Positions 1 through 38,448 of a stretch of 64,000 nucleotides of DNA are shown here, in pieces. Location: assembly GCF_034702125.1 (NCBI RefSeq), contig NC_085876.1, forward strand, positions 24,686,807 to 24,750,806. Reading direction: 5' to 3'. Under the pieces are notes generated by a model, which was given only the letters and a program-made list of their open reading frames with translations, was not told the origin of the DNA and ran no database searches. The position numbers and the translations under genes are program-made. This DNA is from Engraulis encrasicolus (Eukaryota > Chordata > Actinopteri > Clupeiformes > Engraulidae). Position 1 is the stretch's first letter. Each line of letters starts with the position of its first letter.

Positions 1-836
1 AAGACAGAGAACGGACATTATATTATCGACTCTGAACCGAAGATTCGAAACGAACCAAAGACATCTGGCAAGTTTTCCCTTTTATCCTCTGCAAGCTTTT
101 ACAAACATACGAGTGACGCACTCAAAAGACTGAATCTTTTACTTTTTAAATATGCATTTGTTATTAATATTGTTGTTGATGGTGGAGGGAGAATAATATT
201 TTTTTGCAGGTCAGAGAGCTGCTTCTCAGTAATAGCCACACAAACACTCAATACTCAGATGCTGAAAGACTCACAGGTAATCAGATCAGTGACGTGATTG
301 AAATTGGCTGTGGGGAGAGGTGGTCTTTGTGTTTGCAGCATGGGCAACATTTGAATGGAGCGAATGGGCAGACAATAAGCAAACAGTCAACAGTCAACAG
401 CCAACGTTAACTGCTTCAACCTTGCTCTTAACATTTCCTACCGGACGGCAATCTTCCCACCAACACGGTAGCCTGGGAAAAGTGCTTCCGTACTTTCTTG
501 CCAATTAATTATTCGGCCAGTAACAATTTGTTCATATGAACACCACCCGTTGATGCACAATAGTGTCTAACAGAATGTGGGTTGACTTGTTGTGTTATAT
601 GCATGCGGTATGATTGGATCATGGATATGTTGCAGCCAAAAAAGTCAAAAAAATAGTTTTTTGTTTTGTTTTGCCAGAGGCATTGGGGCAGATGGAATGC
701 AGATATATTTAAAATCTGCCCGCCCCCATTCAAAGGAAGAATCTGTCGGTGCCCGTGTGAACGAACAATAAATCCTCATATCCTCAAGGCACTTTGCTTT
801 GAAGACCAGGCAGCAAGATTGTGCTTAGGCACTTAC

Positions 837-2609
837 CTGGACTTGGATCTGGAGCGGGATCTGGACTCAGAGCGCTTTGAGGCGCGCGAGGGGCTGCCCG
901 ATCCAGACCGACTTTCAGACTTGATGTTGGCCGGGCTCCCGCGGTCTGACTTGGAAGGGGAGCGCGACTCCTGGAGTCACACAAGGATGTTAAAGCAACT
1001 CACAGTCAACATGGCACCAGACAATAAAAAACAAGTCTTTTGTTTTGTTAACATACTTTTGTTACAGTGCATTTGCAAATGCTGTGGAGAAAGGTGTTAG
1101 AATCAGTTCTTATCTCTTGTAATCCATACATAAAAAGAAACAGAAATGTAGGTATGTGGCTATGTCCATTTCAATTACTAAAAATGGGCCTTCCACGATG
1201 CAATCAGGTATTTACCTGGGTAACCATGGAAAAAGGTGTCATGCAGTTGTGTAGGTAAAGGTAGAGAGGTACAGGTATGTGGAATGCAAACCGCAAATTT
1301 ACTTAACCTACAAACGGACACATTCACTCCTCCTACTCGCTCTTTCGGGCGCATTCTACAGTTCTTCGGTCTTCGTGTTTTCTGTTTTCGTTTTTCATGC
1401 CTTGCTGTCTCTTTTCCATTTTCTTCACCCAATTTTGAAACCTCTGCCATTTTCATCCCGTCTTAATGCATTACGAGCGAAACGCGACCGTGCCTTCTAT
1501 CTGACATCTGGAGTCCTGTTTTCTCCCCCGCCCCGTTTATGCTCTGCTCTGTACACATTTGCAAAAGCCTTCTGACATTCTTGGATATTCTTCCACATTC
1601 TTGGATTTAACTCTTCAATTCCTTCGCGACCAATAACCTTAATGAAAAAAGAACATTCAGTAATATTAAAGATCATGATGTGTGATTGAGCAACGTAAAT
1701 ATGGGCATTGAATCGCCCAAAATAAAACAGTAAATGTATTTACAGTATTTTTTAAACAACATTAAATTATTTTAGATGGTGAGTAAAAAACGTTGAGTCA
1801 AGAAATGTTGAAAGTCAGAGGAAAGGCAGTAGAAGAAGACGCAGCAGCTGTTAACACAGACACAGAGATAGTGCCCTGCTCTAGCTATGCTGGAGACAGG
1901 TGATTCAATTTTGTTCCAAAACGCCCTTAATGGCGAACGTGCTACCTACAAGTAGGACAACAGTATTTGAGCATTAGGGCAGCCACCACGACAAATACAC
2001 AATTCTCATAACGGTTAGGAAATCAGAAAGGTGTTTCATGCCATTTGAAGCTTGATTGGTAAGTGACCACCACAGTACCGCATACGCAGCAATGAGTGTG
2101 CAGCCATTGTCCAAAATTAGATGAGGCCAAGCCAAGCCTTGCTTAAAAGCTAGCTTAGTAGCCGCGATGCAAACACTAGTCGTAATCACCGTCTTTTGAC
2201 TACATATGAAATGTAACAGTTCAACAATACGTGGAGCATTACCACCACTACTACTGTTAATGCACATTACAGGAATAACATTAGACAAACTCGAGTCTGA
2301 TTCACATGGTGTTGCCCTGCGTATCGGCTGGTCACCACGCTGTTGTTAGGGAACCTAATAATGATTTTTAGGTTAGCAAAATATTGGATAGCTGCATCCT
2401 CTTTTTTCAATATATGTATGTATTAAAATCGCAGAAATATGTATGGTTAAAAACGGCCTGAACGTTTTAACGCCATCATTAGCCGAAGAGCAGTGACAAG
2501 CTAATAACTACTTAGAAAGGGAAAGAAGGTTAAGAGAAGAGAGATACAAGACAGGCGATATAGCTATACTTACGCGACCCTCGAAGTTACCATCTTCATT
2601 GTCACTCAT
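837..2609 (-). CDS. tra2a: tra2a (transformer-2 alpha), 5' part only: coding exons 1 and 2
   Basis: TRA2A is a nuclear SR-like splicing activator that binds GAA-rich exonic enhancers. Exon 1 (coding 2574-2609) encodes MSDNEDGNFEGR and ends at a consensus GTAAGT donor. Exon 2 (837-970) follows in phase 0 and begins ESRSPSKSD, then RS-rich sequence ending SRSRSRSKS, with donor GTAAGT at 831-836. The order and wording match the vertebrate TRA2A N-terminus (first RS domain), which in human starts MSDVEENNFEGRES. The RNA-recognition motif and the C-terminal RS region must lie left of position 1; no exon 3 is visible in 1-836. TRA2A neighbours CCDC126 in human (from memory), which supports the call over TRA2B. 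A probable poison exon sits in intron 1. Confidence 0.9.
1308..1637 (-). other. tra2a: Probable tra2a poison (NMD) cassette exon in intron 1
   Basis: In tra2a intron 1 a pyrimidine-rich tract ends in TTCATTAAG at 1638, a good 3' splice site. A matching 5' splice site (TAG then GTTAAGT) lies at 1301-1307, defining a 330-nt segment. Joined to exon 1 in phase 0 it reads VIGREGIEELNPRMWKN and meets an in-frame TAG at 1497-1499 after 46 codons, so inclusion would truncate the protein and trigger NMD. The segment is packed with GAA/AGAA motifs, the known Tra2 binding sequence. Vertebrate TRA2 genes are known to autoregulate through conserved poison exons of this kind. The exact donor is inferred; another candidate (CCAG then GTAAAT) lies near 1216. 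Confidence 0.6.
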
Positions 2610-5046
<2,437 letters not shown>

Positions 5047-7352
5047 TCAACTTTTGGTGTGTGTTCGGTGTGGAGTGTGTGATTGCTGCTTGGCTGCGTG
5101 GGCCTCTGTTTTGGGGTGTCTGGCAGCTGGCTGCTGCTGGGCCAAGGTGTCCTTGTGGTGGAGGTCCCTCTTGAGCAGCCTCTGGAGGGAGGCCGGCGGT
5201 GACGAGAGGGCGGACACCACGAGGCCCCCGGGCCCCGCTACTGCGTGGGGAGAGGAGGCGTTGGCCACCGAGGAGGCGTTGACGGCCGAGTCCACCAGCC
5301 CTTCCAGCTTCACCAGCCGCGTCAGGATGTCATCCAGGAGCACCGCGATGGTCCGCTTCAGATCCGCTGCCATGGAGACATGGACACACACGCACAAGCA
5401 CACGCACACGCACACACACACAGTACATCAATTACTCCATCTCTAAATGATGCTTCAGGTCCGCTGCAATGGACACACAGACACACATACTGACTGACAC
5501 ACACACACAATCAATAACTCAATTTAAATGACTGTCTGCTTCCGATCCGACACACACACACAAAGTATGTCAAGTGCTCTGATATCTGAATGATAGTCTG
5601 CTTCGGATCCACTGCAATCGACACAAACACACAGTGTGCCAAGCACTCGATCATCTAAATGACTGGCTGCCACTGCAATCGACAAACACGCACACACGCA
5701 CACGCACACGCACACACACACGATAGTTGGCTTCAGATCCGCTGCATGGATGTGGACACATACAGTACACACATACAGTACACACAAATAGTGAATCAAT
5801 AACTCCATGTATGATGGTGTGCTTCAAAGTCTGCTGCACGCAGACACAATATATTATGTAAAATAAAGTTGCGCCTCTGGTCCACTTCATGGAGAGCCGG
5901 CAAGGCAAATTTAGTATAGCAAACAGGCACAGGCTTCAGGAAAATGAAAGCAAAACACACACATGCACGCATGCACGCACCGTCTACAATGCAATTCATG
6001 ACATTTTATTCACATGGAAGTGGCATTCTTCCACAGAGCAGTGTACAGTGTGTTAGGTCAGAGATACTGTTGCTAATCGTCTCTGGTTAGGTACAGTTGC
6101 ACAGGAGCACACACACTCGGAACCAATTTCACCCATTTATGTGTGCAAGAGAAACAAGACAGACAGACAGACAGATAGAGAAACACGCACACACACACAC
6201 ACACAACATCAATAACTCCAGTAAACAGCAATTAATGACATCATATTTAGTTGGCAATGTTATAGTGAGTGAGGTACAGGATGGGTCCCTCTGGACCAGT
6301 GCGAGGTTAGATGGACATGGAGAGGCACTTTACACATTTATGTCTGTGTGCAGGAGAGCTGCAGTTATTCACTGCCCCAGTCACATTTACATTTGCTGTC
6401 TAGTGGGGAAATCGAATGGTAGACAGCAATTTGCAACATTAAAAGGAGATTTCAACTAAGTGCGCGGAGTGAGGATCAATTCGGGTATAGCCTGCAGCAT
6501 TCCAAAGTGGACCTTTTGGGGGAGGAGTCGGACACTGCAAAAGGGAAATATCAAAACAAAATAACCAAGCACGGAGGTGCCCTATATCCATGTAAAGTTA
6601 TTTATCATATCCGGCCATGAATGTGCCCTGTGGTCTGGTGGCCAGATCCTGGCATATAACAATGGAGGTGCCCTATTCAGTACCGTATGTAAACCTACAC
6701 GTCTTCTAAGTACTGTATGAAAAGTTTAAACATACAAGTCTTAGCCATGTCCAGTCATACCGTGCACACACCAGAAGAGACAAAAGCTACAAAGAGTTGC
6801 TGGACAGTCTTCATAGCAAGAGCGACACGAGCATTAAAAACGAAAGAGTAAAAGTAGAATGCAAGCATTCCAACAGTCCAATTGGCTGTGGCAGCTGTCA
6901 CCAAACCGCATCATAGCTCATTTGCATAATATATTCGCTGCAGTTCAACTACAAACTGTCGTTCGAGTCGCTTCCTGTCACCCAAATTGCTTTTGGACTT
7001 TTCTGTTGCCAGCTCCTCCATACAAAGTCTATTACTTCCGTCACCATTGTCGATTTTGATGTGCTTGTGCCATATGCTGTGCCCTGTGAATATGTAGACA
7101 ATATTTACCGTATCCGGCCATGGAAGTCCCCTGCGGTCCTGTGGCGGGGTCCTGGCTCTCCTCGCTGAGGGCTTTGACGTAGCGGCGGCTGAGGTCCAGG
7201 ATCTGCTGGCGCAGCTGTGCGCTGCTCTGGTGGCTGGGCCGCCTCAGGGTGTAGTGCAGCAGCAGCAGGCCCCAGCACAGGCCCACCACCACCAGGAACA
7301 CGCTCAGCTTCTGGGACATGTTCCTGCGGCCCACACGCAGCATCCCCCTCAT
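5047..7352 (-). CDS. ccdc126: ccdc126 (coiled-coil domain-containing protein 126), two coding exons, 187 aa
   Basis: Coding exon A is 7109-7352 (donor GTAAAT at 7103-7108, phase 1) and exon B is 5047-5366 (acceptor CAG at 5367-5369). Joined they give 187 codons plus TGA. Recognisable CCDC126 signatures are [15 protein letters not shown] (a signal-anchor hydrophobic segment, about residues 15-32), [46 protein letters not shown], and two Asn-Ala-Ser sequons. Human CCDC126 is about 140 aa; the extra C-terminal residues here are low-similarity, and the last ones are read from a minisatellite. The family resembles the N-terminal stem of the MGAT5 N-glycan branching enzymes, suggesting a secretory-pathway protein, but its function is not settled. 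The start could instead be the ATG three codons downstream (MLRVGRRN). Both exon-intron junctions have degenerate copies inside the intron. Confidence 0.92.
5367..5850 (-). repeat. Minisatellite made of copies of the ccdc126 acceptor junction
   Basis: On the minus strand the real exon B begins at 5366 after CCATGGCAG. Upstream, related junctions recur with pseudo-exon starts at 5463, 5611, 5672, 5741 and 5833, plus a degenerate unit near 5549. Each has a form of ATTGCAG or CATGCAG, then CGGATCTGAAGC or a variant, then ACTATC-like sequence, separated by CA/GT-rich spacers. Spacing is about 60-97 bp. The copy at 5741 would read ADLKPTI, nearly the true ADLKRTI. Confidence 0.8.
6601..6655 (-). 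repeat. Relic copy of the ccdc126 exon A donor junction
   Basis: On the minus strand this stretch reads [16 protein letters not shown], closely matching the end of exon A ([17 protein letters not shown] at 7101-7160). The splice donor is altered: the real TACG/GTAAAT is TATG/ATAAAT here, so this copy should not splice. It lies about 500 bp into the intron. Confidence 0.7.
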
Positions 7353-8309
7353 TCACACAACTCAGACGCACACACACACCACACACGCTCTAACACCACA
7401 CAAGCGCGCACACACACAATCCCACTCACACACTTTCAGTTGCTCTCACACACACACACAAGTGCTGGGTGGGAGCAGGTGTGCAGTGGATGTTAGGAAT
7501 GAAGGGGGAGGGGGATCAAAAGGTCAGAGGGAGTTGGGGCAGGGCCGTGTTAAGACACTGTGGTGCCCCCGGGCACTACACCTTGCAGGTGCCCCCCTTA
7601 TGAACAATATTTGTAAGACTTGTGTCATGTGGTTCCCCCTTACTGGCTGTAAATGGTTGGTGCCCCTGGGCACTGTGCCACTGGCCCTTATGGATAATTC
7701 GTCCCTGGTTGGGGGCTTGTTAGATGATCGCTGGTTGCAGAGGGCTCCGTGTGTGCATAAGAATTGTGGGATATGGAGGAGACTTTGCAGGGGTGTGGAT
7801 GAGTACAGCTAGGCTGGGGTAAGAGACCAGGTAAACCTGGCGGTGTTGTGTGGAGAGGGGTGGGGGGTGGGATGACAGGGGTTAAGAATGACAGCTATGC
7901 AGGGGTATGGAAATACAGCAGGTATTCTTGGGGGATGTGAGGGGGAGGTTGGGGGGTTTGGAAGACAGGTATGCAGGGTTGTGGAGAGAGGAAGGTATAT
8001 CGATCCTGACTGATGGAGAAGGTGGAGAGGATGTAGTAGGGAGATGGATACTGGGGGGAGAAAGAGGGGCACAGGACGGGGAATGGGTTAGAGGTCTAGC
8101 GGACGCTTCGAAGGAACAAGGGTTCCAGAGGTCAGGGGAAAGGTCGCGGTCAATGTCAAGGTCGGAGGGCGGGTGGATGGCGCGGCGATGGATCTCTGCC
8201 CCCGTAGCTTATGGGAATGTGGGTAGAGGGTCGGGGTGAGGGGTGAGGGGCGACGGAAGGCGAAGAGGGACTGGGATTGGACACAATGGCAGCCAAGGCC
8301 AGACTGTGT

Positions 8310-8426
<117 letters not shown>

Positions 8427-8652
8427 TGCAAAAGAGTACAAGTCAGAGCCTGTTGATTATCTTGGTGCACAGAAGTCATTCACGCTTCATAGAGAACGAT
8501 GACTCTGCATCTTAAGATTACAACACAAGTGACAGGCATTTCCATGGCAACTATATATTTGTGATGTTCCTGTTCTTTGGACGCCTTCTCTTGCAGCCAC
8601 TGTGAACCAACATAGCCTACGCACTTACAAGGTTGTGCCCATTTATTTTGTC

Positions 8653-8987
<335 letters not shown>

Positions 8988-9614
8988 TCACCTCTTCCTG
9001 AAAAAGCTCGATGCCAGAGTGCACCCTTAACCGCTTGGCTTAACCAAAGCCTCTTTTATGCACCACACCCATTTCAGGCAGCGGCCTGCTACTGTGACTG
9101 AGAGTGAAAGTGTACATGTGTGTGAGCGACACCGAGTCTCATCTTGTTTGAAGTGTGGCACTACTGGGCTACCATTTCCAGTGTGAGCAAGTGAGTGAGT
9201 ATGTGAGTGTGAGAGACAGATCTGAACCCATAGTTCCAACCAGGGATGTCAACCTCTTGCCCTGTTGGCTGACTGAATCTGACCTGTGTGTGTTGTAATT
9301 CTATTTGCTTCAAAAGATGATGTAAAATCTTCATCACAGTCGGCCCACAACAACAATATACAGTAGAGAATCGTAATATGACAAGCCCTGTTCCTACCGT
9401 AGCTCCTCTACCCCTAGTAACTCCCCGCTGAGTTCACTGTGGTGCAGAGCAAAAAAGCTGACTAAATTATGCAAAACCAGCAATTCAATCGCTTTCATCA
9501 CATCACATCCTGACCTCCACTTAACCCCTCTAGCGCACAGGCTCTCTCTCCCCCTCTCCCCCTCTCTCTATGGGGTAGAGGGATAAACAGAGACAGTTTC
9601 AGAGGAGGACAGAG

Positions 9615-9727
<113 letters not shown>

Positions 9728-10030
9728 AGCTAAAAAGGTAGGGTGTGTTTGTGCATGAGAGATCAAAGTGATCAAATTAGATGACAGTGATGCCATGCAA
9801 AACCGGTAGACCAGCAGGGTCACCGGTGTGCTACAAATTATTTAACACACACATGGATAGTTTGGTGCCTTAGCAGTGTTGAAAGACACAGTATAAACAA
9901 AAAACTACTGGAACTACTACTGTACTAGAACTAGGCCTACAACATCCCTTTCCTCGTGGGTGCACTAGTCAGTGACACATTACCATGATGGCACTACATA
10001 TTAACGCAGGTGGATAGACCTTGAGAGCAC

Positions 10031-10144
<114 letters not shown>

Positions 10145-11123
10145 GGGACAACTGAATAAAGTGTGTTCTGACCTCTCCCAGAGACTAAAATAGGCAAAGG
10201 AGCTATGCAGAAACACTTCGGCATGGTTCACGGAGGCACCACTCAACATTGCCCTGCCAAGCAATCAGACGACACAAAAACTCCAAGAGCTAAAGAATTT
10301 TGTGTCTGGGAGCAAAATGAGCAGCTCAGCGACACACTGTTTGTCATCATACTGTCAGTTCAGACGGTGATAACATCATCTTACTGTCAAAACAATGCAG
10401 GCCTAGTGAAGACAGGCCGCATTGAGTTGTAATATGCAGTGGGGCCTGGTGCATCGCATTTGGAAGTAAGTAACTGCTGGCCACTATTTTGAGCAGATTG
10501 GTTGACAAACATAGTCTACGGCTGGTAGTAAGGTGGCAGGTGCGCCGTCAGGATAACCATTGGGATGGGGATAAACCCCAGTGAAGAGAGTGTAAACAGA
10601 GGACGAAGAGCATGCATCACCTCTGTGCCCCATTCTCTTCTACTGAGGCACGCAGCAGAGACATTCTATCTAGGAGCTAAGAAAATCTTTGGGGACAGCC
10701 TAGGTCCCGTCTGACGTGCCCTAAAACACGACACTGGGGATGGAATCGATCCCTCGTCTGGACACACAACACTCTCGGACACACCAGAGTTCAATCTCGG
10801 CAGTCCAGCTGTTCTAGTTTGCTCTAACTCGCAGCTGTTACTAGGGCTTTCTTAGTAGGTAGCTTCTAAAAGAGCAAGACGGGAAGAAATCATGGCAGGC
10901 TAATAGCTGACTAAGCTAATAGGCGTTTATCTCCTTTATCAAGTGTCTGTAGACTAGACTACACAACTGAACACAAGCCCCCTAGAGTTTTATTAACTCA
11001 GGTAAGCTTTTGCTAGGGCCATGGTTACTTATCTAGAAACAAAGCCTTACAGGCCGATACAAGGTGAATTTAATCAACAAACAATGCACAATATGGATGA
11101 TTTCATAGATGTAGCATAGTTAC

Positions 11124-11560
11124 CTGACTTGTTTTATTCCATTAGGTGCCGTTTCTCTTCAGGAGACGTCGCTTTCTCTCAACGGCAGAACATTTTTTTT
11201 GCCCAGCCGCTGTCAAGCAACAGCGAAGGCGATCGACTTCTACCAGCTGACTACAGCATAATTTATCCACAGTCCTCCCCAAATAACAACCTCATCAATC
11301 CAACAGCAACGGAGTAAATTATAGGCATTCCCGGTGTCCGTACTGATAACTTCGCATGTCCAAACGAGTGGATAAAAACACGGGCCAAATGCACAAACAC
11401 TGCTTTATCATGTCAGTTTCCTGAGTGGGCCAGGCCATAACTGTTACGCGCTGCGTCACAAGGATGAGCGCTGCAGCATTTCTCTGCAATGCAGCTTGGG
11501 AAATGTAGTTCAAATTGGGACTTCTGTCTGATGCCACTGTATTAGTTTCCATTCAATCAG
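11124..11560 (-). promoter_or_regulatory. Candidate first noncoding exon and promoter of ccdc126
   Basis: On the minus strand, GC-balanced sequence with several CpGs ends in AAGTCAG followed by GTAACT (11118-11123), a plausible splice donor. It lies on the strand of ccdc126, between that gene and the anln 3' end. No protein is evident across it, so a 5' UTR exon is the simplest guess. It could equally belong to an unrelated transcript; the upstream limit is not defined. Confidence 0.3.
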
Positions 11561-12401
11561 ATTTGACACTTTATGCGTTTAAAGAAATGCATTATATATT
11601 AAGTTCTAACTAGTTATGAATTATAGAGTTAATTTTGGATTTTATGTAGGTTTCAAATCTAGTAGGCTTGCCCATAATCCTCCCTTTTGTTTTGGCACCA
11701 GATTTCAGCAAGTCCATCATACTAATTGTAGTAGTCATTCCCCACATTTAGGACACGCTACTCGGTGTAAAAATTATTATATATTATATTATAAGACAGG
11801 AACAGCGATGGAAGAAACAGAAAGCAGCTGCATTGATCAAATCTTGGAATTTATTGGTTTCCAGACAGGTAACATTGTTCTGGTTTAGGAGTGCGTCGGT
11901 AATATAAGGCAGCAGTTTGTGAATCAGCACAGGTGAAGTGTGCAGGTGTACAAGTGAAGCTGTCCATCAAAGGTAGCATCATAATGTCCTCTGGTGCAGG
12001 GCGTGACCACGACTGTGATCCTGTCACTGTTGTGTGCCACGGTGGTAAAGCATGTGAGCAAAAAAATATATACATAGATATATCCCACACAAACTCTTGC
12101 CCAAAATATATTGATATCTCCATTGATATGAAGATGTCGTGGCAAAGCAAAGCGCACTTCGCACATGTTTAGTGTAAACGCTTAAAAACAAAAAGAAAAC
12201 TCTCCCAGCCATCCCATATCACTCATAGAGAAGCAGTTCAGGCTGCATCACCTGAACCTCACCCCTCCATTGAATATACACGGAATACATTGAATATAAT
12301 ACACCATTAGAATACAGCAGTTAGCCTCTACACTCACTCAAAACTCAGAGCACTCATTGATAGTAACAAGCAATAACCATTTGGCTCTAGGAAATCTCAG
12401 C

Positions 12402-12432
<31 letters not shown>

Positions 12433-13112
12433 CTCACACAGATGTACATAAAAACAAAGAAGTGTTTTGCTGGTAGTTAAGTAGTAAATACAACATCTTA
12501 GACAGTTCCAATGGTGAATTACATGATAAATACAATCTTTAAAGAAAACAAACTGTACTTTTATGTATTTTTCTGAAAATTGACAAAGTCGTGTTAAAAA
12601 TATAGTATAAATTGAACATCTGTAGATCAACATATTAATACTGTCCTACATCACACGCTATAGAATGTGCACGTCTGACACTTTAGGAGGACAAAAAAAG
12701 GTTAAAACAATCCTTGAAACTAACAAATAAAAGACATCGTCAGAGGCAATTGATTAGCCTAGATTGCCATTTGATCATCCTTAATCATTGGCATACAGGC
12801 CCATCAATCAAACACAGAGCAGACGGCCCTGTGACATGTGAACAGCTCAGGGGTGCATTTCTGGAGAGTGTAGTTGTTAGCCAGTTAGCAACTTCGATAG
12901 TTGCCAAAGGGAAATTGCATTGCAAACAACAAAGTAGCTACTGTAGTTAGCAACTATGGTTTCGAGAAATGCATCCCAGTGTTGTTGGAATAAGAAAACA
13001 AAGCCATCAGGCCATCCCATCTGATAGGCCAGGAACATAAAGGAAGGTTCAATCTCCTGCCCTCCCATCTCTTTTAAACTGCCTGCAAAACACCCAGCTC
13101 AGAAAGTATGGC

Positions 13113-13118
13113 TTTATT
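13113..13118 (-). terminator. anln: anln polyadenylation signal (AATAAA)
   Basis: AATAAA on the minus strand, 226 bp past the anln stop codon and followed by GT/T-rich sequence. It predicts cleavage near 13.09-13.10 kb and a short 3' UTR. Confidence 0.6.
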
Positions 13119-13343
13119 GACACATGCGTCATTGTCATTAACTTAAAAAATAAGGAAAGGACTTTTTCCGAAATACGCAAACAGGTTTCTTATTATTCAA
13201 CTCGGGCTTGTATTGCACATCTCCCCCGACTGTCCCTGAATGTGACCAATTGATAGGCCATTGGTGGAGTAGGTGGCTGAGCAGCCGTTTTTCCAAGACC
13301 AGCTGCAGTTGTTCTTCCCAGGCACTAGGGTGCACTGCATGCT

Positions 13344-37320
<23,977 letters not shown>

Positions 37321-37560
37321 TATTGTGTATTCGTAGTCGACCGTCTCCTTACCGGGATGCCAGTCTTTCTACGGTGGACAATCGACAACAAACCTGGCTG
37401 GTTGAAAAGCAAACGTCTTCTATCAGAAATGTGCACACCCAGTTCTTGCGTCGTGTGTCAGAGCAAACATCTGTTCAAATTTGAATTTCAGCGCTGTATC
37501 CACCACGCATGCGCCAACGGACAGAGTCAGAAACAAGTCCCTCCCTTCCAGACATGCATG
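37321..37560 (-). promoter_or_regulatory. anln: anln 5' UTR/proximal promoter with a CHR-like motif
   Basis: Just upstream of the anln ATG. A palindromic TTCAAATTTGAA at 37474-37485 contains TTTGAA, the cell-cycle homology region (CHR) word of G2/M genes. A GCATGCGC at about 37507 resembles half of an NRF1 site. Anillin is a known G2/M-expressed gene, so a CHR fits, but the motif is short and its role is inferred. Confidence 0.35.
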
Positions 37561-38448
37561 CATTAAATGTATCAGCTTTTTTATTTTTGTTGGACTGGAG
37601 TGTTATTTGGGACTTAGAAGTATGGCACGTTTTATGATATGATATTTTTTTTAACTGAGGGATTTTTTTTATTCAATTCCTAAATCCAACAACATTATTC
37701 ACCAAACATCTCAAAAAGACAATACATAGTGAAGACCTCTAACACCAGGCCTAAATATAGGCCTAAATGACATTGCAGGGGTGGTTAACATAACACATAC
37801 CAACAAACCTGTGTCAAACATACATGTTACACACGTCATACAAGCCATTTCTCAGAGTCAATTTGCAAAGATCTTGGTAGCCTAATGTTTCCAACTGCTT
37901 TTTTTGCAGTGATGTAGTTCGGCTGTTCCCAAACTTCTTTCACTGTGCACCCCTCTGTACTTTTCAATGTGGTCATTTGGGGCAATCCTCATTTCCAATA
38001 GTTTTATCTGCTGTTATTATGCCTTTCTAAAGTTGATTCGCTTTGAAAATATGGGTTGCTGTCCTATTTAAGCACCCCTCCTCTGAGCATCGATACGTTT
38101 ACGATTGAGATGTTTTACAGAAAAAAAGTGAAGTAGTCTGTCTCACAGTTGAAGCACACAAGAGGGTGGGCGCTGAAATGAGACAACAACCCATATTTTA
38201 GAAGCAAAGCCACTTTAGAATGGCTTCATAACAATGAAATACACATTCTGGAATAGTCCAGTAAAAGCCCTGACAAAAAAAGAAAAAAACAGTTGAGATA
38301 TGGCATGAAGTCAAGAAAGCTGTTCACTCCAGACATCCTTGCTGAAGAGGGGCAGTTTTGTAAAGAAGAGGGAGACAAGATACATCCAGATTGCTTTGTT
38401 AATCTGATCTGCAACTTCAGGAAATGTCTGGTTTAGGTTATAGGCAAT

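Noticed and set aside
1..836. Search for tra2a exon 3 (RS/RRM coding)
   Set aside because: No arginine-serine or RRM sequence with splice sites was found, so it should lie left of the window.
1178..1456. Minus-strand 92-aa open frame in tra2a intron 1
   Set aside because: Out of frame with the splice-defined poison exon and without homology; its Glu/Lys/Arg richness comes from the GAA enhancer content.
5147..5446. Plus-strand 148-aa frame opposite ccdc126 exon B
   Set aside because: Antisense shadow of the real coding exon; the minus strand carries the conserved [14 protein letters not shown] sequence.
11809..11889. Small plus-strand frame MEETESSCIDQILEFIGFQT followed by a GTAAC donor-like site
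   Set aside because: It looks exon-like, but no family was recognised and no downstream exon could be joined to it.
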